DNA of 64,000 nucleotides from Flagellimonas aquimarina (GTDB taxonomy: Bacteria; Bacteroidota; Bacteroidia; Flavobacteriales; Flavobacteriaceae). Where the stretch lies: NCBI RefSeq assembly GCF_003149745.1, contig NZ_QGEG01000001.1, positions 1,178,001 through 1,242,000 on the forward strand, read 5' to 3'. Each line of letters starts with the position of its first letter. Position 1 is the stretch's first letter. The notes under the pieces were generated by a model that saw only the letters and a list, made by a program, of their open reading frames with translations, was not told the DNA's origin and did no database searches. A program made the translations under genes and the position numbers. Below, one piece after another: positions 17,215-26,290 of this stretch.

Positions 17215-17587
17215 AAATAATTAATTTTAAGTTTAGTTAATTTTAATTCAAGTGTTAAACATATATAAAAAAAATGTTAATCGAAATTTAAGTATAATGC
17301 AAGATCAAACGAAAACGGTTTCGTGTTAATAACTTTGAAATTGTGAAAGGTTGACAAAACTAAAAGAGTTAATTTATTTAAATCACAATATAATCATCTG
17401 GATTTGATGAAATTCACAATATATGGACTAATATACTATTTTTATTTTTTAGGCAACGTTAACTTCGTTATAAGAGTTTTTTATAAACTTTAAGAATGTT
17501 TTTGTTAAAAAGATTCATTTGAATAGCTTGCTTGTCTTTATTGAGTAATTTCCAAAGCCGAATTAACTAGATAAATCTTCAATATAC
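17215..17587. other. 373-bp intergenic region between divergent susC and LacI genes
   Basis: A strongly A+T-rich spacer. The only clear element is the palindrome at 17309-17324. On the minus strand TTCGTTTG (17306-17313) is one base off TAnnTTTG and overlaps that palindrome, so it is a possible susC -7 box. No small ORF or RNA fold was seen. Confidence 0.5.
17309..17324. promoter_or_regulatory. LacI-type operator upstream of susC
   Basis: ACGAAAACGGTTTCGT is a palindrome with one mismatched pair and a central CG, the usual LacI-family layout. The half-site (CGAAAC) differs from the GTAAAC of the operators at 6432 and 9065. It is therefore more likely read by the adjacent LacI protein (17588-18607) than by the sulfo-sugar regulator. 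Confidence 0.6.
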
Positions 17588-18607
17588 TTGAAAGCAAAGA
17601 TTACATTAAAGGATATCGCCAGAGAACTTGAAGTTTCTATTTCCACTGTTTCCAAAGCTTTGAAGAACAGTGAAGAAATTAGTAGGGATACAAAAGAAAA
17701 AATTCAAGCGTTTGCCAAACTTTACAATTATAAACCTAACAATATTGCAATAAGTCTTAAAAACAAAAGGACTAAAAACATTGGGGTTGTTATTCCTGCA
17801 ATTGTGCATCACTTTTTTACCACAGTGATTAGGGGAATAGAAAAATATGCTAATGCCAAGGGCTACAATGTTATTGTATGTCTGTCAGAAGAATCCTTTG
17901 ACAAAGAAGTCATAAATATGGAAATGCTGGCAAATGGCAGTATTGATGGTTTTATCATGTCCCTATCTTCAGAAACACAACAAAAAGAGGACTACAACCA
18001 TTTAAAGGAAGTTACGGAGCAAGGAATACCTGTGGTGCTCTTTGATCGCATTACAAACGAGGTTGATTGTGATAAAGTAATTATTGATGATCAGTTGGGG
18101 GCATACTTGGCCACTAAGAAATTAATAGGGCAAGGAAGAAAAAAAATAGCACTGATCACAACAGATGATTATTTGAGTGTAAGTAAAGCAAGGACGGAAG
18201 GTTATAGAAAAGCACTTTCTGAAAGTGACCTTGATGTAGATGAATCTAGAATACTTAAACTATCATCAATGGAAATGGATGAGAAGAGCATTGGAGATTT
18301 TTTTGATGCAAATGAAGTGGATGCCGTCCTTTGTGTAAATGAGATATTCACTGTCTTTAGCATGCGTTTGGTCCAAGAAAAAGGACTTAGCATTCCCGAA
18401 GACATATCATTTATTGGCTTCACAGATGGATTGCTTTCCAAATATGCAAACCCCAGCCTAACTGTAGTTGCCCAGCATGGTGAAAAAATGGGCGAGATTT
18501 CTGCACAAATGTTGATAGATAAGGTAGAAAGTGAAAATGAGGAAGAAACATTCCACACTAAAATTTTGGAGCCTACCCTTGTGGTCAGAGATTCCACAAT
18601 TAATTAA
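17588..18607 (+). CDS. LacI-family transcriptional regulator of the alpha-glucoside locus
   Basis: 339 residues with a TTG start; no in-frame ATG lies upstream, and the helix-turn-helix begins almost at once (TLKDIARELEVSISTVSKAL), so a later start would destroy it. The effector domain follows, ending VVRDSTIN. It lies 62 bp before the GH65 phosphorylase ATG on the same strand and is divergent from susC. The family usually responds to a sugar; maltose or a related disaccharide is plausible given the GH65 and GH13 genes. The palindrome at 17309-17324 is the likely target, which would place susCD under its control. Confidence 0.87.
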   Translation: MKAKITLKDIARELEVSISTVSKALKNSEEISRDTKEKIQAFAKLYNYKPNNIAISLKNKRTKNIGVVIPAIVHHFFTTVIRGIEKYANAKGYNVIVCLSEESFDKEVINMEMLANGSIDGFIMSLSSETQQKEDYNHLKEVTEQGIPVVLFDRITNEVDCDKVIIDDQLGAYLATKKLIGQGRKKIALITTDDYLSVSKARTEGYRKALSESDLDVDESRILKLSSMEMDEKSIGDFFDANEVDAVLCVNEIFTVFSMRLVQEKGLSIPEDISFIGFTDGLLSKYANPSLTVVAQHGEKMGEISAQMLIDKVESENEEETFHTKILEPTLVVRDSTIN

Positions 18608-18669
18608 ATTTGTTGAACCCTCTTTCCAGAGGACAGTTAATATTACTTACCAAGCATTACTTTAAATCA

Positions 18670-20973
18670 ATGAATCAGGATTATATAAAATCGGACCTTT
18701 GGTCCATTATAGAAGAAGGTTTTGATGTGGAACAGGTCAAATCTTCCGAAAGTCTTTTTAGTCTGGGCAATGGGGCAATGGGGCAGCGTGCCAATTTTGA
18801 AGAAGAATACTCAGGAGAGACTTTTCAGGGAAGTTATATAGCAGGGGTGTACTATCCAGATAAGACCAGAGTGGGATGGTGGAAAAATGGATACCCAGAA
18901 TATTTTGCCAAAGTTCTTAATGCGCCAAATTGGATAGGTGTAAATGTTTTTATAGATGAAATTTCTCTCGATTTAAATACGTGTAAAAACGTTTCCAATT
19001 TCAGAAGAGAACTTAACATGAAAGAAGGTTGGTACCAAAGGAGCTTTCAGGCTGAGCTGTCTAACACTATTGAGTTAAAGGTTAACATTACCCGTTTTTT
19101 GAGTTTGGAACTTGATGAGGTTGGAGCAATAAAAATGGAGTTGGAGTTGATGAATTCCAATGCAATGGTTAAGCTCGTGCCTTATTTGGATAGTGGGATT
19201 ACCAATGAAGACAGCAACTGGGACGATAAATTTTGGAATACCACGAGGGTCGATAGCAAAAGTAATAGAGCTTACATAGAGGCCCATACAATGAAAACCA
19301 ATTTTGCAACTTGCACCTTTATGCATGCAAATGCCGAATTCGATGGAGTTTCAATATCTCCTAAATTGGAAAAGAAAACAGATACTTTCATCGGACTTGA
19401 ATTTGAAAAAAATGTTTCTAAAGGAGAAAGGATTTCTCTCACAAAGTTCGGGGGATACACCGTTTCTAGAAATCATGAAGCTTCACAACTAGTAGATGTG
19501 GCCAATGTGGTCATGGATCGGGCAACTACCATGGGTTATGACGCCCTTTTGGAAAAACAAAAAGAAGCTTGGGCCAACATTTGGAAAATGAGCGATATCA
19601 CAATAGAAGGTGATGTAAAAGCACAACAAGGCATTCGCTTTAATATTTTTCAGTTAAACCAGACTTATTTAGGAAAAGATTCCCGATTGAACATTGGGCC
19701 AAAAGGATTTACGGGAGAGAAGTATGGCGGAAGCACTTATTGGGATACAGAAGCATACTGTTTACCGTTTTATATGGCCACCAAAAATCAAGAAGTGGCA
19801 TGGAGTTTATTGGAGTATCGTTACAACCATCTGGAAAAAGCCATTGAGAATGCCCAAAAATTGGGCTTCACCAATGGAGCTGCGCTTTACCCCATGGTTA
19901 CCATGAATGGAGAAGAATGCCATAACGAATGGGAAATCACCTTTGAGGAAATCCATAGAAATGGGGCTATTTCCTATGCCATATTCAACTACCATAGATT
20001 TACGGGAGACTACAGCTATATTCCTAAGATGGGATTGGAAGTTTTAATTGGTATCGCAAGATTTTGGCATCAACGCGTTAATTTTTCTCAAGATAAGCAG
20101 AAGTATGTGATGCTGGGTATTACAGGTCCCAATGAATATGAAAATAATGTCAATAACAACTGGTACACTAATTATTTAGCAAAATGGTGTATTGAATATG
20201 CTTTGGAACAGCTTAAAATAGTTGATGATCAGTATCCAAAAGACTATGATCGAGTGGTTTCTAAAACTAGCCTAACTTCTTCTGAAACGGAAGATTGGGC
20301 CAAGGTTGCCAGCAATATGTATTTTCCTTATTCTGAAAAACATGAGGTATTCTTGCAACAAGATGGCTTCTTAGATAAAGATTTGATTAAGGTCGAGGAT
20401 TTGGATAAATCTGATAGACCTATCAATCAAAAGTGGAGTTGGGACCGAATTTTACGGTCTCCATATATAAAGCAAGCAGATGTACTACAGGGATTCTATT
20501 TTTTTGAGGATCACTTTAGCAAGCAATCCTTAGAAAAACATTTTGACTTTTATGAACCATTTACAGTTCATGAGTCTTCCCTATCACCTTGTGTACATAG
20601 TATACAGGCAGCCAAACTAGGCAGAATGGAGCAAGCTTACACCTTTTATCTAAGAACTTCAAGGCTAGACTTGGACGATTATAACAAAGAAGTGGAAGAA
20701 GGCCTGCACATAACATCTATGGCAGGGACTTGGATGAGCATTGTAGAAGGGTTTGGAGGTATGCGCGTGCTAAACGATATGCCTCATTTTACACCGCAGA
20801 TACCAGCACAATGGAAATCGTATTCTTTCAAGGTAAATTTCAGGAACCAAATTATTACCGTTACAATTTCAGAAAAACAAGCAAGTTTTGAAATAACGGG
20901 AGACAAGAACTTAACAATCCAGGTAAATGATAAGCCATTGGTATTGACTCCTGGAAAAAGTGTTCAGGCATGA
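18670..20973 (+). CDS. GH65 disaccharide phosphorylase (maltose/kojibiose/trehalose phosphorylase family)
   Basis: 767 residues from the ATG at 18670; the frame stays open back to a TTG at 18610, but those 20 extra residues do not resemble the family. It begins MNQDYIKSDLWSIIEEGFD, with ESLFSLGNGAMGQRANFEE in the N-terminal domain. The catalytic centre has HNEWEITFEEIHRNG, carrying the general acid Glu, and the phosphate-binding region VHESSLSPCVHS. These enzymes convert an alpha-linked glucose disaccharide and phosphate into beta-glucose 1-phosphate and glucose in the cytoplasm. There is no signal peptide. Maltose is the commonest substrate in Bacteroidota, but the linkage cannot be fixed from motifs. 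No beta-phosphoglucomutase gene lies nearby. The next gene overlaps its stop by 4 bp. Confidence 0.9.
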   Translation: MNQDYIKSDLWSIIEEGFDVEQVKSSESLFSLGNGAMGQRANFEEEYSGETFQGSYIAGVYYPDKTRVGWWKNGYPEYFAKVLNAPNWIGVNVFIDEISLDLNTCKNVSNFRRELNMKEGWYQRSFQAELSNTIELKVNITRFLSLELDEVGAIKMELELMNSNAMVKLVPYLDSGITNEDSNWDDKFWNTTRVDSKSNRAYIEAHTMKTNFATCTFMHANAEFDGVSISPKLEKKTDTFIGLEFEKNVSKGERISLTKFGGYTVSRNHEASQLVDVANVVMDRATTMGYDALLEKQKEAWANIWKMSDITIEGDVKAQQGIRFNIFQLNQTYLGKDSRLNIGPKGFTGEKYGGSTYWDTEAYCLPFYMATKNQEVAWSLLEYRYNHLEKAIENAQKLGFTNGAALYPMVTMNGEECHNEWEITFEEIHRNGAISYAIFNYHRFTGDYSYIPKMGLEVLIGIARFWHQRVNFSQDKQKYVMLGITGPNEYENNVNNNWYTNYLAKWCIEYALEQLKIVDDQYPKDYDRVVSKTSLTSSETEDWAKVASNMYFPYSEKHEVFLQQDGFLDKDLIKVEDLDKSDRPINQKWSWDRILRSPYIKQADVLQGFYFFEDHFSKQSLEKHFDFYEPFTVHESSLSPCVHSIQAAKLGRMEQAYTFYLRTSRLDLDDYNKEVEEGLHITSMAGTWMSIVEGFGGMRVLNDMPHFTPQIPAQWKSYSFKVNFRNQIITVTISEKQASFEITGDKNLTIQVNDKPLVLTPGKSVQA

Positions 20974-22841
20974 AAAGGAATCTCTACATTACCTTTTTGG
21001 TAATTATTGGGATGTTGCATTCATGCGAGCAGAAGGCCGAAAAAAAAACAGTTGAACCAACAATGAAAAAGAAAGCTGTAGTCTATCAGGTATTTACCCG
21101 ACTATTTGGAAATACAAACACCACCAATAAACCATGGGGCACCCTTAAAGAAAACGGGGTTGGTAAGTTTGCTGATTTTACAGACAAAGCACTGTCCGAA
21201 ATTAAGGATTTGGGTATAACGCACATTTGGTATACCGGAGTTCCCCATCATGCACTGATCAATGATTATACCGCTTACGGAATATCAAATGATGACCCAG
21301 ATGTTGTCAAAGGTCGTGCAGGATCCCCTTATGCTGTTAAAGATTATTATAATGTGAACCCAGATTTGGCAGTTGACCCATCTAAAAGATTGGAAGAGTT
21401 TAAGGCATTGATTCAAAGAACGCACAAGGCAAAAATGAAGGTCATTATTGATATTGTTCCCAATCATGTGGCCAGAAATTATGAAGGGTTGACCAACCCC
21501 AATGGAGTTTCGGATTTTGGAGCAAACGATAATGTTTCAGTGGAATACGATGTAAATAACAATTTCTATTATATCCCTGAGACAGAGTTCAAAGTTCCGG
21601 AATGGCAAGATGGATATCTTCCGCTCAATGGAGAACAAAATAGACTTTCAGATTCTAAGTTTAAAGAACGCCCTGCAAAATGGACTGGAAACGGTTCTCG
21701 ATTGGCGCAACCTCATGTTAATGATTGGTACGAGACCGTAAAGGTAAACTACGGTATAAGACCAGATGGCATAAAGGATTTTGAAGACCTTCCAGAAGGT
21801 TTTGATTTGAGGGATTATAAAGCCCATTTTGAATTTTGGAACAACAAAACAATTCCTGATTCTTGGAACAAGTTTAAAGATATTGCGTTGTACTGGCTGG
21901 ACTTTGGAGTAGACGGTTTCCGTTTTGACATGGCTGAAATGGTGCCAGTGGAGTTTTGGAGCTATTTAAACTCCAATATTAAAATGAAAAATCCGGAAGC
22001 TTTTTTATTGGCCGAAGTATATAACCCGCAGCTTTATAGAGACTATATCCATAAAGGGAAAATGGACTATTTATATGATAAGGTTGAGCTCTACGATAGT
22101 ATAAAGCACATCATGAAAGGGTATGGCTGGACAGATCATATTCCTGTTGTCCAAAAAGGAATGGCAGATATAGAGCACCATATGCTTCATTTTTTGGAAA
22201 ACCATGATGAACAGCGTATTGCCAGTCCAGATTTTGCAGGAAATGCTGAGCTTGCAAAACCAGCTATGGTAGTTTCGGCTACCCTAAGTACATCACCTAC
22301 CATGATTTATTTTGGCCAAGAAGTAGGAGAGTCTGGAGCCGAGGGTGCTGGCTTTGGTAAACCTACGCGTACTTCAATTTTTGATTATATAGGAGTTCCC
22401 AGCCATCAAAGGTGGATGAACAATAAAAAATTTGATGGCGGTCAATTGACCCAGGATGAGCTAAAACTCCGAGATTTTTACAAACGCTTGTTGAACTTTA
22501 CAATTGGCAGTGATGCCTTGATGGGAGAATATCAAGAAATCCATTTTTTCAATAAGGACCATACGGAGAATTATGACCATAGGGTACTGTCATATGTTAG
22601 ATGGTCCAATGATGAAAAACTGATAGTGATATCCAACTTTGATGTTGAAGAAAGCTATGCTTTTGAGTTGAAAATCCCAGAAGATGTTATTGCTAAATGG
22701 AATTTAGAGAATCAAGCATATGAGTTAAAAGAAGAACTCTATGGAAAAATCAATAAAACCCTTTTTGTAAAAAATGGATTAGGAAAATTGGAGATAGAGC
22801 TTCAGCCTCTAGAGTCCTTTATTTTTTCGGTAAAAGAATAA
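20970..22841 (+). CDS. GH13 alpha-amylase family lipoprotein
   Basis: 623 residues. The lipoprotein signal ends IIGMLHSC (Cys19), so the enzyme is exported and probably anchored to a membrane. The catalytic domain starts at KKAVVYQVFTRLFGN and contains the GH13 motifs: DIVPNHV, GVDGFRFDMAEM with nucleophile Asp320, LLAEVYNP with acid/base Glu349, and FLENHDEQR with Asp413. A C-terminal beta domain follows. It would cut alpha-glucans or related glucosides outside the cytoplasm. Its ATG overlaps the GH65 stop codon (ATGA), so the two are translationally coupled. Exact specificity (amylase, glucosidase or transferase) is not determined. Confidence 0.92.
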   Translation: MKRNLYITFLVIIGMLHSCEQKAEKKTVEPTMKKKAVVYQVFTRLFGNTNTTNKPWGTLKENGVGKFADFTDKALSEIKDLGITHIWYTGVPHHALINDYTAYGISNDDPDVVKGRAGSPYAVKDYYNVNPDLAVDPSKRLEEFKALIQRTHKAKMKVIIDIVPNHVARNYEGLTNPNGVSDFGANDNVSVEYDVNNNFYYIPETEFKVPEWQDGYLPLNGEQNRLSDSKFKERPAKWTGNGSRLAQPHVNDWYETVKVNYGIRPDGIKDFEDLPEGFDLRDYKAHFEFWNNKTIPDSWNKFKDIALYWLDFGVDGFRFDMAEMVPVEFWSYLNSNIKMKNPEAFLLAEVYNPQLYRDYIHKGKMDYLYDKVELYDSIKHIMKGYGWTDHIPVVQKGMADIEHHMLHFLENHDEQRIASPDFAGNAELAKPAMVVSATLSTSPTMIYFGQEVGESGAEGAGFGKPTRTSIFDYIGVPSHQRWMNNKKFDGGQLTQDELKLRDFYKRLLNFTIGSDALMGEYQEIHFFNKDHTENYDHRVLSYVRWSNDEKLIVISNFDVEESYAFELKIPEDVIAKWNLENQAYELKEELYGKINKTLFVKNGLGKLEIELQPLESFIFSVKE

Positions 22842-22846
22842 AAAAA

Positions 22847-22869
22847 AGCGGATTGCATAGCAATCCGCT
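22847..22869 (-). terminator. Rho-independent terminator of the minus-strand membrane protein gene
   Basis: AGCGGATTGC and GCAATCCGCT form a perfect 10-bp stem with a 3-base loop. On the minus strand it is followed by eight T residues, so it terminates the gene ending at 22895. It also lies 5 bp beyond the GH13 stop and may act on the convergent transcript. Confidence 0.85.
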
Positions 22870-22894
22870 CAAGTTCAAGGTCGGTTAATTTTCC

Positions 22895-23314
22895 TTAAGC
22901 TTTAGGCGCAGTTTTTTGATAAACAAGCGCAATTACGGTACCTACGATTCCATAGAAAATAACTTCTACGATTCCGTTGACCAAGGTTCCTGTCATATCG
23001 GAAGCCCCTATAACCGCATAATTAAGCAAGCCAATACCAAACCCGGTAAAGGCACCTATCCATGCGCCATATTGAAAACCTTCCTTAGCACTATGGTGCC
23101 CTCTGGCCCATTTGCTATAAACAGAACTTAAAACAAAAGCAATAATGACATTGCTTCCTGCAATAAGCCCCATGTTCATCTCTTCATTCATAACGTCTTT
23201 GAGAGCATGGGCCTCAAAAAAATCGGCTAGCAAAAACTCCCAAATACCATATCCTAACAAAAACATTGTTACGAAAGCGGCAAGTGTCGCTAATAAATTA
23301 GATTTTGAAAACAT
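22895..23314 (-). CDS. Small four-helix membrane protein of unknown function
   Basis: 139 residues with about four hydrophobic segments (about 6-27, 48-66, 81-105 and 112-133). It begins MFSKSNLLATLAAFVTMFLL and has glycine-rich helix packing (QYGAWIGAFTGFGIGLLNYA). No catalytic or binding motif is recognised, and I cannot name a family with confidence. It stands alone between the alpha-glucoside operon (convergent) and the GDPD gene (divergent), with its own strong terminator. It is probably an inner-membrane protein. Confidence 0.7.
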   Translation of the reverse strand: MFSKSNLLATLAAFVTMFLLGYGIWEFLLADFFEAHALKDVMNEEMNMGLIAGSNVIIAFVLSSVYSKWARGHHSAKEGFQYGAWIGAFTGFGIGLLNYAVIGASDMTGTLVNGIVEVIFYGIVGTVIALVYQKTAPKA

Positions 23315-23500
23315 GTTAGTTTTTTTATTGGTTAATAATATGATAAAAGTATTAAATAAATTTTAACAAATTGATAAAAATTTATGCTATAAAATAGGAA
23401 TATTTCCAATTATATGCGTTTTGGCCGTTATTTTTGCATCAATTTTATATCTGCCAATCTCATTTTCAAGTTGTATTTTTAGCGGTAAAAACAAATCAAA

Positions 23501-24253
23501 ATGAAAAAAAGCTTACCATTGGCATTGATTGCTGTTTTTTTATTTAATAGTTGTAGCATGATAGATTCTAAACCGTTGGTTATTGGTCATAGAGGGGCTA
23601 TGGGACATGAAACCGAAAATACATTGGCATCAGTTCAAAAAGCTATGGATTTAGGGGTGGATATGATCGAGATAGATGTATTTCAAATACATAGCGGGGA
23701 AACCGTGGTATTTCATGATGAGCGTGTGGAGAGACTTTCAAACAGTGGTGGTAAAATAGAAGATTATAACATAGTTGACCTTAAGCAACTTATCTTAGAT
23801 GGAAACCACAAAATACCAATGTTGCAGGATGTGCTTAAGTTGATTAACAACCAAGTTGCATTAAACATTGAACTTAAAGGGAGCAATACTGCACTTAGGG
23901 TGGATTTCATTACAAGTGTGTACATAAGGGATAGGGGCTGGTCTCCTGAAAATATTATAATCTCAAGTTTTAAATGGGACGAGTTGAGAAAAATGCGGGA
24001 ACTTAATAAAGATGTTCAAATTGCTGTTTTAACAGAAGGGGACCCTTTAGAGGCAATTTCTGTGGCAAAAGAATTAAATGCAATTGCGATAAATCCCAAT
24101 TATAAAACATTGAATGAAGATAATACGGAAAAAATTCATGAAGCAGGATTTAAGATCTACACATGGACGGTAAACGAACCTGAAGACATTCAAAAAATGA
24201 TGGATTATGGAGTGGACGGAATTATCACAAATTATCCCGAACGGGTAAATTAA
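23501..24253 (+). CDS. Glycerophosphodiester phosphodiesterase lipoprotein
   Basis: 250 residues. The lipoprotein signal has Cys18 (FLFNSCSM). The GDPD domain is clear: VIGHRGAMGHETENTL with the catalytic His, the metal ligands in DMIEIDVF, the second catalytic His in VVFHDE, LNIELKG, and the C-terminal TWTVNEPEDIQKMMDYGVDG then IITNYP. It hydrolyses glycerophosphodiesters to glycerol 3-phosphate and an alcohol in the periplasm or at the membrane. It overlaps the following flavoprotein gene by one base. glpF and glpK follow on the other strand, so this stretch is a glycerol/glycerophosphodiester group. Function call is firm. Confidence 0.9.
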   Translation: MKKSLPLALIAVFLFNSCSMIDSKPLVIGHRGAMGHETENTLASVQKAMDLGVDMIEIDVFQIHSGETVVFHDERVERLSNSGGKIEDYNIVDLKQLILDGNHKIPMLQDVLKLINNQVALNIELKGSNTALRVDFITSVYIRDRGWSPENIIISSFKWDELRKMRELNKDVQIAVLTEGDPLEAISVAKELNAIAINPNYKTLNEDNTEKIHEAGFKIYTWTVNEPEDIQKMMDYGVDGIITNYPERVN

Positions 24254-25524
24254 TGTATGATGTCATTATTGTTGGTGGAGGTGCTGCGGGATTTTATGCT
24301 TCGATTCAAATTGCCGAACATGCCCCACAATTAAAAATCGCCATTTTTGAAAGGGGTAAAACCGTACTTTCTAAGGTAAAGGTTTCTGGAGGTGGTCGTT
24401 GTAATGTTACGCACGGGGAGTTTTCTGCACATGATTTGGTCACCAATTACCCCAGAGGTCAAAAAGAACTGTTGGGTCCCTTTCATACCTATGCTCCAGG
24501 GGATGTAATGTCCTTTTTTGAGGAAAGAAGGGTTCCATTAAAAATAGAAGCGGACGGAAGGGTTTTTCCGCAAAGTAATTCTTCACAGACCATTATTGAT
24601 TGTCTTGTTGGCGAAGCAGAGCGCTTAGGCATCAAGGTTCTTAAAAATAGTGCTGTAAAACAATTCAACAAAAACGAAAATGGAGAAGGGTGGCAGATAA
24701 CAACAATGAACAAGCATTATCAATGTAAAAAAATGTTGCTAGCAACAGGTAGCAATCCAAAAATTTGGAGACAGTTGGAAGCATTGGGGCACACGATTGT
24801 TCCTCCTGTTCCATCTTTGTTCACTTTTAACATTAATGATGAAAGAATAGCTGGAATTCAGGGAATAAGTACCTATGCAACTGCAGAAGTTCCACCAAAA
24901 AAAATCTTTTCATCTAAGATCGGAGTCAAATTAAGAAGTATTCCAAAGGAAGAACCTGTCCTTCGGTCCGAAGGGCCGGTTTTAATAACACATTGGGGAT
25001 TGAGCGGTCCTGCCATTTTAAAACTCTCGGCATGGGGGGCCAATATTTTACATGATTATCATTATGTGTTTAGAGTAAATATTAACTGGACTCCGGAATA
25101 TACCACGGGTTCAATGGAACTGTTGTTAAGAGAAATAAAAGAAGTTGAAGCAAAGAAAACTGTTTTGCGGACCAACGCGGTGGATATTCCCAGAAGACTT
25201 TGGACAAATCTTGTAAAAGCTTCAGGAATTGAAAAAGATTTGAAATGGGCGGACCTCACCAAGGAAAAGCTTCAAAATTTAGCAGAGCAACTAACCGCAT
25301 GCTCGTTTAGGGTAGAGGGGAAAAGTACGTTTAAAGAAGAATTTGTAACTGCTGGAGGAGTGGATTTAAAGGAAATCAACTTTAAAACGTTTGGTAGTAA
25401 AATACATCCAAATCTTTATTTTGCCGGTGAAATAATCAATGTGGATGCCATAACGGGAGGCTTCAATTTTCAAAATGCTTGGACAGGTGCTTACATAGCG
25501 GCAAAGGCTATTGCTTTAGAATGA
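24253..25524 (+). CDS. NAD(P)/FAD-dependent oxidoreductase, HI0933/BaiN-like
   Basis: 423 residues. The N-terminal Rossmann dinucleotide fold is VIIVGGGAAGFYASIQIAE. The family signature KVKVSGGGRCNVTHGEF follows, with RVFPQSNSSQTIID, and the C-terminal EFVTAGGVDLKEI and LYFAGEIINVDAITGGFNFQ, which bind FAD. Proteins of this type are common, mostly of unknown physiological role; BaiN of gut clostridia reduces a bile acid intermediate, but that role should not be transferred here. Translation is coupled to the GDPD gene (TAATG). It ends one base before the convergent glpF stop. Confidence 0.85.
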   Translation: MYDVIIVGGGAAGFYASIQIAEHAPQLKIAIFERGKTVLSKVKVSGGGRCNVTHGEFSAHDLVTNYPRGQKELLGPFHTYAPGDVMSFFEERRVPLKIEADGRVFPQSNSSQTIIDCLVGEAERLGIKVLKNSAVKQFNKNENGEGWQITTMNKHYQCKKMLLATGSNPKIWRQLEALGHTIVPPVPSLFTFNINDERIAGIQGISTYATAEVPPKKIFSSKIGVKLRSIPKEEPVLRSEGPVLITHWGLSGPAILKLSAWGANILHDYHYVFRVNINWTPEYTTGSMELLLREIKEVEAKKTVLRTNAVDIPRRLWTNLVKASGIEKDLKWADLTKEKLQNLAEQLTACSFRVEGKSTFKEEFVTAGGVDLKEINFKTFGSKIHPNLYFAGEIINVDAITGGFNFQNAWTGAYIAAKAIALE

Positions 25525-25525
25525 T

Positions 25526-26254
25526 TTATTGTAAAAACATAGCAATTCCGGCAGCCAAAGCACCGCCCAAAATTGGACCTACAACAGGAATCCAAGAATA
25601 TCCCCAACCATGCGAGCCTTTGTTTTTAATAGGAACTAAAGCATGGACTATTCGTGGTCCAAGGTCGCGAGCAGGATTAATGGCATAACCAGTGGTGCCC
25701 CCCAAAGACAAGCCAATTCCCCATACGATCAGCGCAACTGGCAAAGCACCCAAAGATCCCAAACCAATAATGGTATTGTCTTTTGTAGCAACGGCATCAG
25801 TAAAATATAACACGGCAAATACCAATACAAAAGTTCCCAAAACTTCCGTTAGAAGATTTAAAAAAGTATTGGGAATGGCAGGAGCATTGCAAAAAACACC
25901 TCTTTTACTATTTCCATCTTCCGTAGCATCAAAATGGTCTTTGTTCATTAACCAAACAAAGAAGGCTCCAAGCATGGCGCCAATAAACTGGGCTATAATG
26001 TAGTTGGGCACATCGTAAATAGAAAATTCCCCCGCCAATGCCAATCCAATGGTAACCGCAGGGTTTAGGTGAGCTCCGCTATGGGGTCCTGCAACAACAA
26101 CACCAGTGTATACGGCAAATGCCCACCCTGTTGTAATCACTATCCAGCCAGAGCCACTTCCGTAGGTTTTTTGTAACGAAACGTTTGCATTTACGCCACA
26201 ACCCAATAAAATCAATAGAAATGTGCCAACAATCTCGGAGATAAAAGGAGTCAT
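25526..26254 (-). CDS. glpF: Glycerol uptake facilitator (MIP/aquaporin family)
   Basis: 242 residues, six membrane helices. Both pore half-helices are visible: SGAHLNPAVTIG in the first half and YAINPARDLGPR in the second. The Asp after the second NPAR motif and the long insertion before it point to an aquaglyceroporin rather than a water-only channel. It follows glpK by 36 bp on the same strand, so the pair forms a glycerol facilitator-kinase operon. It lets glycerol diffuse through the inner membrane, where GlpK traps it. Confidence 0.93.
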   Translation of the reverse strand: MTPFISEIVGTFLLILLGCGVNANVSLQKTYGSGSGWIVITTGWAFAVYTGVVVAGPHSGAHLNPAVTIGLALAGEFSIYDVPNYIIAQFIGAMLGAFFVWLMNKDHFDATEDGNSKRGVFCNAPAIPNTFLNLLTEVLGTFVLVFAVLYFTDAVATKDNTIIGLGSLGALPVALIVWGIGLSLGGTTGYAINPARDLGPRIVHALVPIKNKGSHGWGYSWIPVVGPILGGALAAGIAMFLQ

Positions 26255-26290
26255 AATAAGTCTTGGTTAAAGGTTATTAGTCGCTGCAAT

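Noticed and set aside
18610-18669. N-terminal extension of the GH65 protein from a TTG
   Set aside because: Unlike the family N-terminus; the ATG at 18670 starts a conventional GH65 sequence.
18979-18995. GTAAAAACGTTTCC-like stretch inside the GH65 gene as a LacI operator
   Set aside because: Poor symmetry and inside a coding region; likely chance.
24253-25524. Bile-acid modification by the BaiN-like flavoprotein
   Set aside because: The family is broad, and neighbours and likely habitat give no support for bile acid metabolism.
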